NCBI GenBank assembly: GCA_036397635.1 | Contig: DASWIP010000067.1 | Span: forward strand, 1 to 8,669 | Length of the DNA: 8,669 nucleotides | Source of the DNA: DASWIP01 sp036397635 | Lineage (GTDB): Bacteria > Actinomycetota > AC-67 | Direction: 5' to 3' | Part shown: piece after piece, positions 1 through 5,387 of the stretch | How the letters are laid out: the number at the start of each line of letters is the position of its first letter | Numbering within the stretch: position 1 is the first letter of the stretch | Position numbers and translations under genes: made by a program | Notes under the pieces: generated by a model | Databases searched by the model: none | Told to the model about the DNA's origin: nothing | Seen by the model: the letters and a program-made list of their open reading frames with translations, nothing else

Positions 1-2
1 CG

Positions 3-491
3 TGCCTGCCGATCACGGTTCGCTTCACCAACAACCTCGCCACGTACGGCGATCCCGTGACCTACGATCCGGACAACCCGACGGCGACCTGGCGGCTCAC
101 CGACGGCGACGGGTCCAAGAGCGTGTGGGCGAAGTTCGAAGACGGTCGCGGGAACATCCGCATCGTCGGGCCTTCGACGATCAACCTCGATCAGACATTG
201 CCGACCACGCCGGGGACGCTGACGAAGAGCGCGAGCTGCTCGGGAGCAAATAGAACCGTGAACCTTTCGTGGTCGTCATCGAGCGACGCGAACCTGGTGG
301 GCTATCGCGTCTACCGGAGTATCGACGGCGGATCGTGGGAGGTCGTGAAGACCACGTCGGCGCTCACGGCGAGCGAGACGCACGAGAAGAAGTTCGACTC
401 GGTCCGGTTCAGGGTGCTTGCTTACGACAAGGCCGGGAACGAGGGTCCGACCACGAACGAGGTTGTCCTTGCGAAGAATCAGTGCTCGTGA
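3..491 (+). CDS. Secreted Ig-like/fibronectin III protein, C-terminal part (5' end outside window)
   Basis: The reading frame is open from the window edge to TGA at 489-491, so about 162 C-terminal residues are visible and the start lies upstream. The first ~60 residues contain a W-R-L-T-D-G-D-G-S-K-S-V-W ... F-E-D-G-R-G-N pattern, typical of bacterial extracellular Ig-like modules (TW.L..GDG.K.V....D..GN). The remaining ~90 residues resemble a fibronectin type III domain: P-T-T-P-G, then V-N-L-S-W, GYRVYRS, and VRFRVLAYDKAGNEGP near the end. Two cysteines (in SASCSG and the terminal QCS) could form a disulfide outside the cell. Because it directly precedes prepilin genes, with the next start inside its 3' end, it may be a large minor pilin or pilus-tip adhesin. 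The N-terminus is not visible, so a prepilin leader cannot be checked. Domain type is fairly sure; exact role is inference. Confidence 0.75.
   Translation, partial: CLPITVRFTNNLATYGDPVTYDPDNPTATWRLTDGDGSKSVWAKFEDGRGNIRIVGPSTINLDQTLPTTPGTLTKSASCSGANRTVNLSWSSSSDANLVGYRVYRSIDGGSWEVVKTTSALTASETHEKKFDSVRFRVLAYDKAGNEGPTTNEVVLAKNQCS
459..462 (+). promoter_or_regulatory. Shine-Dalgarno that selects a TTG start for the pilW-like gene
   Basis: GAGG at 459-462 lies 6 nt before TTG 469 and lies inside the 3' end of the upstream gene. TTG 463 abuts it with no spacer and TTG 418 lies upstream of it, which makes 469 the best start. The choice gives a 10-residue leader MRRISAREDG, a normal length for a type IV prepilin. 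Confidence 0.5.
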
Positions 492-969
492 AGACGGCGT
501 GACGCTGTTCGAGGTCATCATGACGACCTCGCTCCTGATGCTGGTCGTGGGCTCCATGCTGGGGAACTTCATGACCATCCAACGCGCAGCGGCGCGCCAG
601 GTGTCGCGCAGCGAGCTGACCGACCAGCTGCGGCTGACCATGGACCGGATCACGAAGGACGTCCGGCAGGCCACCTCGGTCCATCCAGCCTCGAGCAGCT
701 CCTACCTCGAGTTCGACACATTCATCGATGGGAGCGAGCATCGCGTCGCGTACGACGGCTCGAGTGGGACCACGGTCACGCGCAGCCTGGACGGGGCGAC
801 CCCGATCACGCTGCTCGAGCGATTGCAGACCACGGCGATCTTCACCTACGCGCCGGACGTGACCGATGCGTCGGTCATCACCGTCACCCTGATCGCCAAG
901 CCCGACAAGTTCGAGGAAGACGGCTCGGACGTCACATTGACCTCCGAAGTGAGGCGGCGGAACAGGTGA
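469..969 (+). CDS. PilW-like type IV minor prepilin
   Basis: This 166-residue protein is a type IV prepilin. From TTG 469 it has a 10-residue positively charged leader ending in Gly10. The mature N-terminus is V-T-L-F-E, with the invariant Glu at +5 and a hydrophobic helix over residues ~16-34 (VIMTTSLLMLVVGSMLGNF). PilD would cut after Gly10 and N-methylate Val11. The rest is a soluble globular head: a polar helix with a Q-L-R-L-T-M-D-R-I-T-K-D-V-R-Q pattern, common in PilW/GspJ-type minor pilins, followed by beta-rich sequence. The gene overlaps the upstream frame by 23 nt and ends 4 nt before the PilX-like gene, so the three are probably co-transcribed. PilW-like assignment rests on the N-terminus and neighbours; a GspI/GspJ-like pseudopilin name would fit as well. 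The TTG start is inferred. Confidence 0.8.
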   Translation: MRRISAREDGVTLFEVIMTTSLLMLVVGSMLGNFMTIQRAAARQVSRSELTDQLRLTMDRITKDVRQATSVHPASSSSYLEFDTFIDGSEHRVAYDGSSGTTVTRSLDGATPITLLERLQTTAIFTYAPDVTDASVITVTLIAKPDKFEEDGSDVTLTSEVRRRNR

Positions 970-973
970 CCAG

Positions 974-2389
974 ATGACGGTGTTCTCTCGCATCCTGCGA
1001 TCGTCCCGGGACGAGACGGGCGTGGCGATGATCATCGCCGTCGTGCTTTCCTCCGTCATCGCGACCCTCGGCGTCCTCATGCTCGCAACCGCCACCCACA
1101 CGGACAAGGCGACCGCGCGTGGACGTCATCGAACCCAGGCGCTGCACGTCGCCGAATCGGGGATCGAGCAGGCGCTCGCGAGGATCCAGGCAGCACAGGG
1201 AAGCCTGGCCTCGACGAGCTTCTCGGGTGACACCGAGTTAGGTGACTACGACGTCACGATCACGCGCCTGCCGCGGAATACCTACGAGATCGAGTCGGTC
1301 GGCGGCGTGCGCCGCGGCCGCGTGCTGGGAGCGGAGCGGCGGATCAAGGTGACGCTGCAGCCTCCGTTGACGTTCGACAAGGCCTTGTTCTCGTACACGA
1401 CGGTCGAGACGAAGAACAACGACATCATCAACGGTGACGTCTGGGGCAACCATAGCGTGATCCTGGCCCTGGGGACCCAGGTCTACGGTTCGGCCGTTGC
1501 CGCGGCCGGGTACATCGACATCGGGTCCACCTCGATCGTCGACGGCGAGCTGTGGTCGGGCGGCTACAACCCGGACGGCGGTTACGCGATCAGGATCAGG
1601 AGCACCGCACAGGTCGGCTCCGACATCAAGGCGTCGGTCCAAAACGTCGGATGCTCAGGGTCGGACAACTCCAACTACAAGATCCGGCTTGACTCGGGTG
1701 TGATCGTCGGCGGGGACGCGACCACCTGGGGACCTTTGGTCGAAGGATCCGGTATCCAGGGAGCGACGTACCTGAACACCTGCACGCAGTCACCGCCGAC
1801 CAAGTCGTTGCCCACCTTCACGTTCGCCCCATCCAACTACGACTCGGTCACCTACTTCGGCACGCCGACGTCGTCTTCGCTGACGGCCACGACGGAGTTC
1901 CGGAACCACATCCTGGGGCTCGGCAACCGCATCAGCGGTACCTTCTACATCAACCAGGCCGACCCGGTCAGCCAATCCACGCGGATCGACCTGACGAACA
2001 CGGTGATCACCGGCGACACGACCATCATCACCAACACGCCTATCTTCACCAACGGAACCACCGACGAAACATCGGATGCGACCCTCACGCTGATCTCCAC
2101 CTACGATCCACCCGCCAGCAGTTCCTGCGATGTCAACGACGACGCCAGCGAATGCTCCATGCACATCAAGAACAACCTGTCCATCTCCGGGACCACGGCC
2201 GTCGCCCTGTACGCCCCGTACGGGCCGGTGGCGATCAAGAACAACGCCGAGCAGTTCGGCGCCATCTTCGCCGACAGCATCCAGATCAAGAACAACCAGA
2301 CCCTGACCTACGACGATCGAGTTGCGCGGATCGTCGGGTTCGGAGAGGTCACCTACGAGGTCACGCGCTGGGAGGAGCTCCCCGGCTGA
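974..2389 (+). CDS. PilX-like pilus assembly protein with bactofilin-like beta-helical C-terminal region
   Basis: The protein has 471 residues from ATG 974. The N-terminus has a short leader ending DETG16, then V-A-M-I-I and a hydrophobic helix (~17-40), then A-L-H-V-A-E-S-G-I-E-Q-A-L around residues 55-70. The G-x-x-L/M-I...AEsGie.AL layout is that of the PilX N-terminal family, which often lacks the Glu+5 of major pilins; Ile is found here. From ~residue 130 the chain is rich in short hydrophobic/Gly/Asn strands (for example NGDVWGN, VYGSAV, DGELWSGG), suggesting stacked beta-helix rungs as in bactofilin-like domains. KNN recurs at residue 147 and in three I-K-N-N copies starting at 398, 421 and 438. 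Several cysteines lie in the body. It starts 4 nt after the PilW-like gene. It is much larger than classical PilX (~200 residues), so it may sit at or near the pilus tip. Function is inferred from family and context. Confidence 0.75.
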   Translation: MTVFSRILRSSRDETGVAMIIAVVLSSVIATLGVLMLATATHTDKATARGRHRTQALHVAESGIEQALARIQAAQGSLASTSFSGDTELGDYDVTITRLPRNTYEIESVGGVRRGRVLGAERRIKVTLQPPLTFDKALFSYTTVETKNNDIINGDVWGNHSVILALGTQVYGSAVAAAGYIDIGSTSIVDGELWSGGYNPDGGYAIRIRSTAQVGSDIKASVQNVGCSGSDNSNYKIRLDSGVIVGGDATTWGPLVEGSGIQGATYLNTCTQSPPTKSLPTFTFAPSNYDSVTYFGTPTSSSLTATTEFRNHILGLGNRISGTFYINQADPVSQSTRIDLTNTVITGDTTIITNTPIFTNGTTDETSDATLTLISTYDPPASSSCDVNDDASECSMHIKNNLSISGTTAVALYAPYGPVAIKNNAEQFGAIFADSIQIKNNQTLTYDDRVARIVGFGEVTYEVTRWEELPG

Positions 2390-2404
2390 GTCCAGCCTCA
2401 GGGG
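2380..2404 (+). terminator. Weak hairpin at the end of the pilX-like gene
   Basis: CTGAG (2386-2390, spanning the stop codon) can pair with CTCAG (2397-2401) across a 6-nt loop. CCC (2381-2383) and GGG (2402-2404) extend the stem past a 2-nt bulge. There is no U-tract. It could slow transcription between the pilin genes and pilD or be coincidental in GC-rich DNA. Confidence 0.2.
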
Positions 2405-2443
2405 AGTGGCCTGCCCGCTGCGATAGCCTGACCGCGCCTCGAT

Positions 2444-2451
2444 GGAAGGAG
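2444..2451 (+). promoter_or_regulatory. Strong Shine-Dalgarno GGAAGGAG that sets a GTG start for pilD
   Basis: GGAAGGAG at 2444-2451 is a near-perfect anti-16S match lying 5 nt before GTG 2457. It overlaps and follows the in-frame ATG at 2442, so that ATG cannot use it. The real pilD start is therefore most likely GTG 2457, five codons inside the longest open frame. Confidence 0.7.
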
Positions 2452-2456
2452 CGCGT

Positions 2457-3230
2457 GTGGTCGGCTACGCCATCGCCGCCGGGCTCGGTGGCCTGATCCT
2501 CGGCAGTTTCGCCAACGTGCTCGTGCATCGAGTCCCCAAGAAGGAGTCGATCGTGCGGCCGGGCTCCCGGTGCCCTTCCTGCGGAACGCCACTCGCGGCG
2601 CGCGACAACATCCCGGTCCTGTCGTGGGTCCTGCTGCGGGGACGCTGCCGCCACTGCCGGGCCCCGATCTCGGTGCGCTATCCGCTGGTCGAGTTGCTCA
2701 CAGGGCTCTTGTTCGCGCTGACCGTCCTCCGGATCCCGAACGAGCAGGACTGGATCGCCTACCTCCCGCTGGCATGGGTCCTAGTCGTGCTGGCCTTCAT
2801 CGACCTCGAGCACAAGATCCTTCCCAATCGGATCGTGATCCCCTCGATCGGCTCGATGGCAGCGCTGCTCGGGGTGGCCGCCTGGCTCGGTCCGAGCGAG
2901 CTGAGCGACTGGGGCCGAGCGCTGGCCGCCGGTGCGGTGAGCTTCCTGGCGTTCTTCGTGCTCGCGCTGATCTCGCCGCGCGGCATGGGGATGGGCGATG
3001 TCAAACTGGCCGCAGTCCTCGGCATGGCCCTGGGCTACTTCAGCTGGCCGGACGTCTTCGTGGGCTTCTTCCTCGCCTTCGCCGCCGGGGCTGTCGGGGG
3101 CATCGCCCTGATCGTGGCCAAGCGTGGGGGGCTCCGCAGCGAGGTTCCCTTCGGCCCCTGGCTGGCGCTGGGGACCATGATCGGTGTCCTCTGGGGCGGC
3201 CCCCTGGTCAAGCTCTGGCTGCCCGACTGA
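2457..3230 (+). CDS. pilD: Prepilin peptidase / N-methyltransferase (type IV leader peptidase, A24 family)
   Basis: This 257-residue multi-pass membrane enzyme removes the short leader of type IV prepilins at the cytoplasmic face and, in bifunctional members, methylates the new N-terminal residue. The first transmembrane segment (G-L-I-L-G-S-F-A-N-V) and R-V-P are followed by the cytoplasmic zinc-type domain with CPSC at 39-42 and CRHC at 64-67. That domain includes the usual N-I-P-V-L-S-W and R-Y-P-L-V-E-L signatures and marks the bifunctional class. The aspartyl-peptidase core has Asp116 in FIDLEH and Asp181 in GMGMGDVKL, the two catalytic aspartates of the family. Several hydrophobic helices follow. 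Length is normal. Its substrates are presumably the prepilins encoded just upstream. The start was chosen from the Shine-Dalgarno at 2444-2451. Function is very secure. Confidence 0.96.
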   Translation: MVGYAIAAGLGGLILGSFANVLVHRVPKKESIVRPGSRCPSCGTPLAARDNIPVLSWVLLRGRCRHCRAPISVRYPLVELLTGLLFALTVLRIPNEQDWIAYLPLAWVLVVLAFIDLEHKILPNRIVIPSIGSMAALLGVAAWLGPSELSDWGRALAAGAVSFLAFFVLALISPRGMGMGDVKLAAVLGMALGYFSWPDVFVGFFLAFAAGAVGGIALIVAKRGGLRSEVPFGPWLALGTMIGVLWGGPLVKLWLPD

Positions 3231-3250
3231 GATCCTTCTGTCGCCTTTCG

Positions 3251-3310
3251 TCACTCTTTGTCGTCCCCTGAGAATTACAGTGGTGTAGTTCTCAAGCTGA
3301 TCACTCTTGG
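3251..3310 (+). repeat. Direct repeat TCACTCTTkG flanking the dyad
   Basis: TCACTCTT occurs at 3251-3258 and 3301-3308, exactly 50 bp apart, both followed by a base and then G (TG versus GG). The inverted form AAGAGT occurs at 3344-3349 within the promoter spacer, where ACTCTTG (3303-3309) and CAAGAGT (3343-3349) form a 7-bp inverted pair. These may be binding-site copies for a regulator of the pil operon. Confidence 0.35.
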
Positions 3311-3316
3311 GGACGA
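3261..3316 (+). promoter_or_regulatory. Nested inverted repeats: 10-bp dyad inside an 8-bp outer repeat
   Basis: The inner arms TGAGAATTAC (3269-3278) and GTAGTTCTCA (3285-3294) are complementary over 10 positions, with one G-T pair, around a 6-nt centre. The outer arms TCGTCCCC (3261-3268) and GGGGACGA (3309-3316) are a perfect 8-bp inverted repeat that abuts the inner stem on the left. On the right, a 14-nt segment containing TGATCA separates them. As DNA it could be an operator; as RNA, from readthrough of pilD or an upstream start, it would fold into a bulged two-tier stem. No U-tract follows, so a simple intrinsic terminator is less likely. It lies just upstream of the promoter at 3326. 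Confidence 0.5.
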
Positions 3317-3325
3317 ATCTCGGTA

Positions 3326-3355
3326 TTGACGCAGAAAGATCACAAGAGTTATGTT
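3326..3355 (+). promoter_or_regulatory. Sigma-70-type promoter candidate for the HTH-pilMNO operon
   Basis: TTGACG (3326-3331, 5 of 6 consensus bases) and TATGTT (3350-3355, 4 of 6) are separated by 18 bp. Transcription would begin near 3362, giving a leader of roughly 135 nt before the HTH gene. It sits in the A+T-enriched part of the gap, which fits a promoter. The inverted AAGAGT box lies inside the spacer, a natural place for repression. Confidence 0.45.
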
Positions 3356-3406
3356 CGCTGTCCATCGTTGCAGCTGTTGGCTCTGTTCGTAGCGTTGCAG
3401 TTGTGA
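3352..3406 (+). repeat. Imperfect tandem repeat TGTTCG...CGTTGCAGyTGT
   Basis: TGTTCG at 3352-3357 and 3384-3389, and CGTTGCAG(C/T)TGT at 3366-3377 and 3393-3404, form two degenerate copies of one unit, with different spacing within each copy. It lies at and just after the predicted transcription start, so it would be in the 5' leader. It could be a pair of protein-binding sites or an RNA feature. Confidence 0.35.
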
Positions 3407-3435
3407 CAGATGTTGATACCGGTAGGAGAGTGGAG

Positions 3436-3498
3436 ATGGGCGGGGAGCCCGGCACCAGGCTGCTGGCGCGCGCGATCCGGCGCGAGGGAGCGAAGTAG
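3436..3498 (+). CDS. Possible 20-codon upstream ORF coupled to the HTH gene
   Basis: ATG 3436 is preceded by AGGAG (3424-3428) with a 7-nt spacer, a near-ideal ribosome site. The peptide begins MGGEPGTRLL, is basic towards its end (A-I-R-R-E-G-A-K), and stops at TAG 3496-3498. That stop overlaps the GTG start of the next gene by one base (TAGTG). Nineteen of its 20 sense codons end in G or C, matching real genes here, while the sequence just upstream does not. GTG 3430 is in frame but too close to AGGAG. The peptide is unfamiliar to me. It may serve as a translational-coupling leader, or be chance in GC-rich DNA. Confidence 0.4.
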   Translation: MGGEPGTRLLARAIRREGAK

Positions 3499-3710
3499 TG
3501 GCACGCCGCGATCCGTCGTACGCAGGAGGAGACCGGCTGTTGACCGTGGTCGAGGTCGCGTCCCTGATGCGCGTCTCCAACATGACCGTCTACCGGTTGA
3601 TCAAGGCCGGCCAGCTCGCCGCCATCAGGGTCGGCAAGAACTACCGCATCCGCGAAAGCGACGTGAACCGGTACCTGTCCGACAGGGCGGTTCGCGTCGA
3701 CGAGGTTTGA
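3498..3710 (+). CDS. Small MerR/excisionase-type helix-turn-helix DNA-binding protein
   Basis: The 70-residue protein consists almost only of a winged HTH of the HTH_17/excisionase family. Residues ~14-35 hold L-L-T-V-V-E-V-A-S-L-M-R-V-S with T-V-Y-R-L-I (helix-turn-helix). Residues ~36-60 hold K-A-G-Q-L-A-A-I-R-V-G and Y-R-I-R-E-S-D-V-N-R-Y-L (wing and last helix). Similar stand-alone actinobacterial proteins include BldC-type regulators, although this sequence is closer to generic excisionase-family proteins. GTG 3498 is supported by GAGGGAG (3484-3490) with a 7-nt spacer, and the stop is 9 nt before pilM. No integrase or phage gene is near, so a transcriptional regulator of the pil operon, perhaps acting on the dyads just upstream, is more likely than a true excisionase. 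Target is inferred. Confidence 0.85.
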   Translation: MARRDPSYAGGDRLLTVVEVASLMRVSNMTVYRLIKAGQLAAIRVGKNYRIRESDVNRYLSDRAVRVDEV

Positions 3711-3719
3711 GAGGGATCG

Positions 3720-4772
3720 ATGGCGCGCACCACCATCGGGCTCGACATCGGCACGACCGCGGTTCGCGCGGCCGAGCTGAAGCTCGGCGATCCGCCGACC
3801 CTCACGCGATTCGCGCAACTCTCGCTCCCACCGGGGGCCGTCCTCAACGGAGAGATCTCGGAGCCCGAGACCGTGTCCGGCGTGATCAGGGATCTGTGGC
3901 GGCGCGGCGAGTTCAAGGGCCGGCGGGTGGCCATCGCGGTCGCCAATCAGAACGTGATCGTGCGGCCCGTGGATCTTCCGCAGATGGATGAGGAGGAGCT
4001 GCGGGGGGCGCTGCAGTTCCAGGTCGCCGACTACATCCCGATCCCGATCGAGGAAGCCCTGCTGGACTTCTTGATCCTCGACGAGTTCATGACCGAGGAA
4101 GGCGACGCGATGATGCGCGTGCTCGCCGTCGCGGCGCAGAAGGAGATGATCGGCCAGTTCGTGCGAACCGTCACCGGCGCGGGCCTGGAGCCGGTCGCCG
4201 TCGACGTTGGGCCGCTGGCTGCGCTCCGGGCGGTGGCCGACCCGACGCCCCCGCTGCTCGAAGAACGTGCCGCCGAGGCGATCATCGACATCGGCGGCGG
4301 CATCACCGACGTCGTCGTGCACGAACGAGGCGCGCCGAAGCTGGTGCGCATCCTGCTGTCGGGGGGCAACGACCTCACCCAGGCCTTGGCCACGGAGCTG
4401 AACATGGACCTGGAGGATGCCGAGCGCGAGAAGATCACCATCGGCCTGCAGCCGGAGGGCCAGCCGATCGCCGCCGGCGCGGCCACGATCATCGAGTCGC
4501 GCGCGCGCAGCTTCATCGACGACGTGCGCCGCTCCCTGGAGTACTACCGGACCCAGCCGGACGCCTTGCCGATCGCGCGCGTCACGGTGATCGGAGGGGG
4601 ATCGCGCTTGCCGCGGCTAGCCGAGCGGCTGGCCACCGCGTTGCACGTTCCCGTCGAGGAGGGTCGTGCGCTCGATCACATCAAGGTGGCGGACCTCGGA
4701 TTGACTGCCGAGCAGCTCGACCAGGTCGCGGTCGTGGCCTCGATCGCGATCGGCCTCGGGATGGAGACGTAG
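3720..4772 (+). CDS. pilM: Type IV pilus assembly protein PilM, actin-like ATPase
   Basis: This 350-residue cytoplasmic protein has the FtsA/actin-like ATPase fold of PilM. The phosphate-1 motif is I-G-L-D-I-G-T-T at residues 6-13, the phosphate-2 motif I-D-I-G-G-G-I-T-D at 189-197, and the adenosine motif V-I-G-G-G-S-R at 290-296. The segment P-V-D-L-P-Q-M-D-E-E-E-L-R-G-A-L-Q-F-Q-V-A-D-Y-I-P resembles the conserved PilM 1C-domain region (LP.M...E...AI..EA..YIP). PilM binds the short cytoplasmic N-terminus of PilN and links the inner-membrane platform to the cytoplasmic motor. The start ATG 3720 follows GAGG at 3711-3714. The stop is 3 nt before pilN, and pilN, pilO and a PilP-like gene follow in the usual order. 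Length is normal for the family. Confidence 0.95.
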   Translation: MARTTIGLDIGTTAVRAAELKLGDPPTLTRFAQLSLPPGAVLNGEISEPETVSGVIRDLWRRGEFKGRRVAIAVANQNVIVRPVDLPQMDEEELRGALQFQVADYIPIPIEEALLDFLILDEFMTEEGDAMMRVLAVAAQKEMIGQFVRTVTGAGLEPVAVDVGPLAALRAVADPTPPLLEERAAEAIIDIGGGITDVVVHERGAPKLVRILLSGGNDLTQALATELNMDLEDAEREKITIGLQPEGQPIAAGAATIIESRARSFIDDVRRSLEYYRTQPDALPIARVTVIGGGSRLPRLAERLATALHVPVEEGRALDHIKVADLGLTAEQLDQVAVVASIAIGLGMET

Positions 4773-4775
4773 ACG

Positions 4776-5387
4776 ATGGCCTCGCGCAGGATCAACCTTC
4801 TGCCGCCGGATCTGGCGCATCGCCGCCGGATCCGTCAGATCGGCGCTGCCATCGGCGCAGCCGGCCTCGCGCTCGTCGCGGTCCTCGCACTGGTGTACGT
4901 GGTGCAAGAGGTGCGGCTCCGTGGCGAGCGCAGCCGGCTCGAGGAGCAGGAGGACCGCAACGCGACGATCAGCAGCGAGATAGCGTCGCTCCGTGAGTTC
5001 GGCGAGCTCGGGCAACAGCTGGACCGCCGTATCGACCTGATCAACGACCTCGCCGCGGATGAGGTCCGGTGGAGCGTGGTGCTCGCCGACGTGTCGCTCG
5101 TGATCCCACCCGATGTCTGGCTGACCCAATTCAGCGGGGCGATCGCCGGAGGCGAGGATGCGACGACCCTGGGGTCGGTCGACATGGGCGGAACCGGATT
5201 CGCTCACGTCGATGTCGCGACCTGGCTCACCCGGCTCGAGCGTGTCGACGCGTTCGCGTTCCCCTATCTTTCGCTGTCGCAGCGAGCGCAGTTGGGTCAA
5301 GTGTCCATCGTCAACTTCAGCTCCAGCGTGCAGCTCTCGACCGAGGCGCTGCGGGCGAACCAGCGAGGAGCGCAGCGAGACATATGA
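4776..5387 (+). CDS. pilN: Type IV pilus assembly protein PilN
   Basis: The 203-residue single-pass membrane protein starts with R-R-I-N-L-L-P-P-D-L at residues 4-13. This is the conserved PilN motif (INLLP) that docks into the PilM groove. A transmembrane helix spans ~22-43, then a charged, probably coiled-coil region at ~45-95, then an extracytoplasmic alpha/beta domain with W-S-V-V-L-A-D-V-S and P-P-D-V-W-L-T, typical of PilN (L..l....P..vwlt.l). It would dimerise with PilO. It begins 3 nt after pilM and overlaps pilO by 4 nt (ATGA), indicating translational coupling. In a monoderm the outer domain would face the cell-wall zone rather than a true periplasm. Confidence 0.93.
   Translation: MASRRINLLPPDLAHRRRIRQIGAAIGAAGLALVAVLALVYVVQEVRLRGERSRLEEQEDRNATISSEIASLREFGELGQQLDRRIDLINDLAADEVRWSVVLADVSLVIPPDVWLTQFSGAIAGGEDATTLGSVDMGGTGFAHVDVATWLTRLERVDAFAFPYLSLSQRAQLGQVSIVNFSSSVQLSTEALRANQRGAQRDI

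Larger units (their letters stand above)
3231..3497. other. A+T-enriched structured regulatory gap between pilD and the HTH-pilM operon
   Basis: This 267-bp stretch has visibly lower G+C than its neighbours up to about 3420, then returns to coding-like composition. It holds nested inverted repeats (3261-3316), ACTCTT boxes (3253, 3303, inverted 3344-3349), a sigma-70-like promoter (3326-3355), an imperfect tandem repeat (3352-3406), an 8-bp TACCGGTA palindrome (3417-3424) and a possible 20-codon ORF at its right end. I did not recognise a known riboswitch class; a c-di-GMP-I (GEMM) consensus was looked for by eye and not found. The content suggests the main control region of the pilM operon. 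Confidence 0.55.

Noticed and set aside
409..1107. Minus-strand open frame of 232 codons opposite the prepilin genes
   Set aside because: It is a shadow of the PilW- and PilX-like genes, whose N-terminal signatures are clear on the plus strand.
2424..2429. TAGCCT as a -10 box for pilD
   Set aside because: No convincing -35 lies at the right distance and the pattern is common in GC-rich DNA, so it was left out of the annotation.
3307..3435. Frame upstream of and continuous with the 20-codon ORF (TTG 3307 onward)
   Set aside because: Third codon positions here are not G/C-biased, there is no ribosome site, and it runs across the promoter and repeats; only the part from 3436 has coding character.
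3231..3497. Known riboswitch (c-di-GMP-I or ydaO-like) in front of the pilM operon
   Set aside because: The conserved core motifs of these classes were not found by eye; a covariance-model search would be decisive.
3498..3710. Prophage or integrative element excisionase
   Set aside because: No integrase, attachment-site repeat or phage gene is present, and the gene is in line with pilM.
2781..4322. Long open frame on the minus strand (513 codons) across pilD, the gap, the HTH gene and pilM
   Set aside because: It is antisense to clear genes and crosses the A+T-enriched regulatory gap; no recognisable domain.
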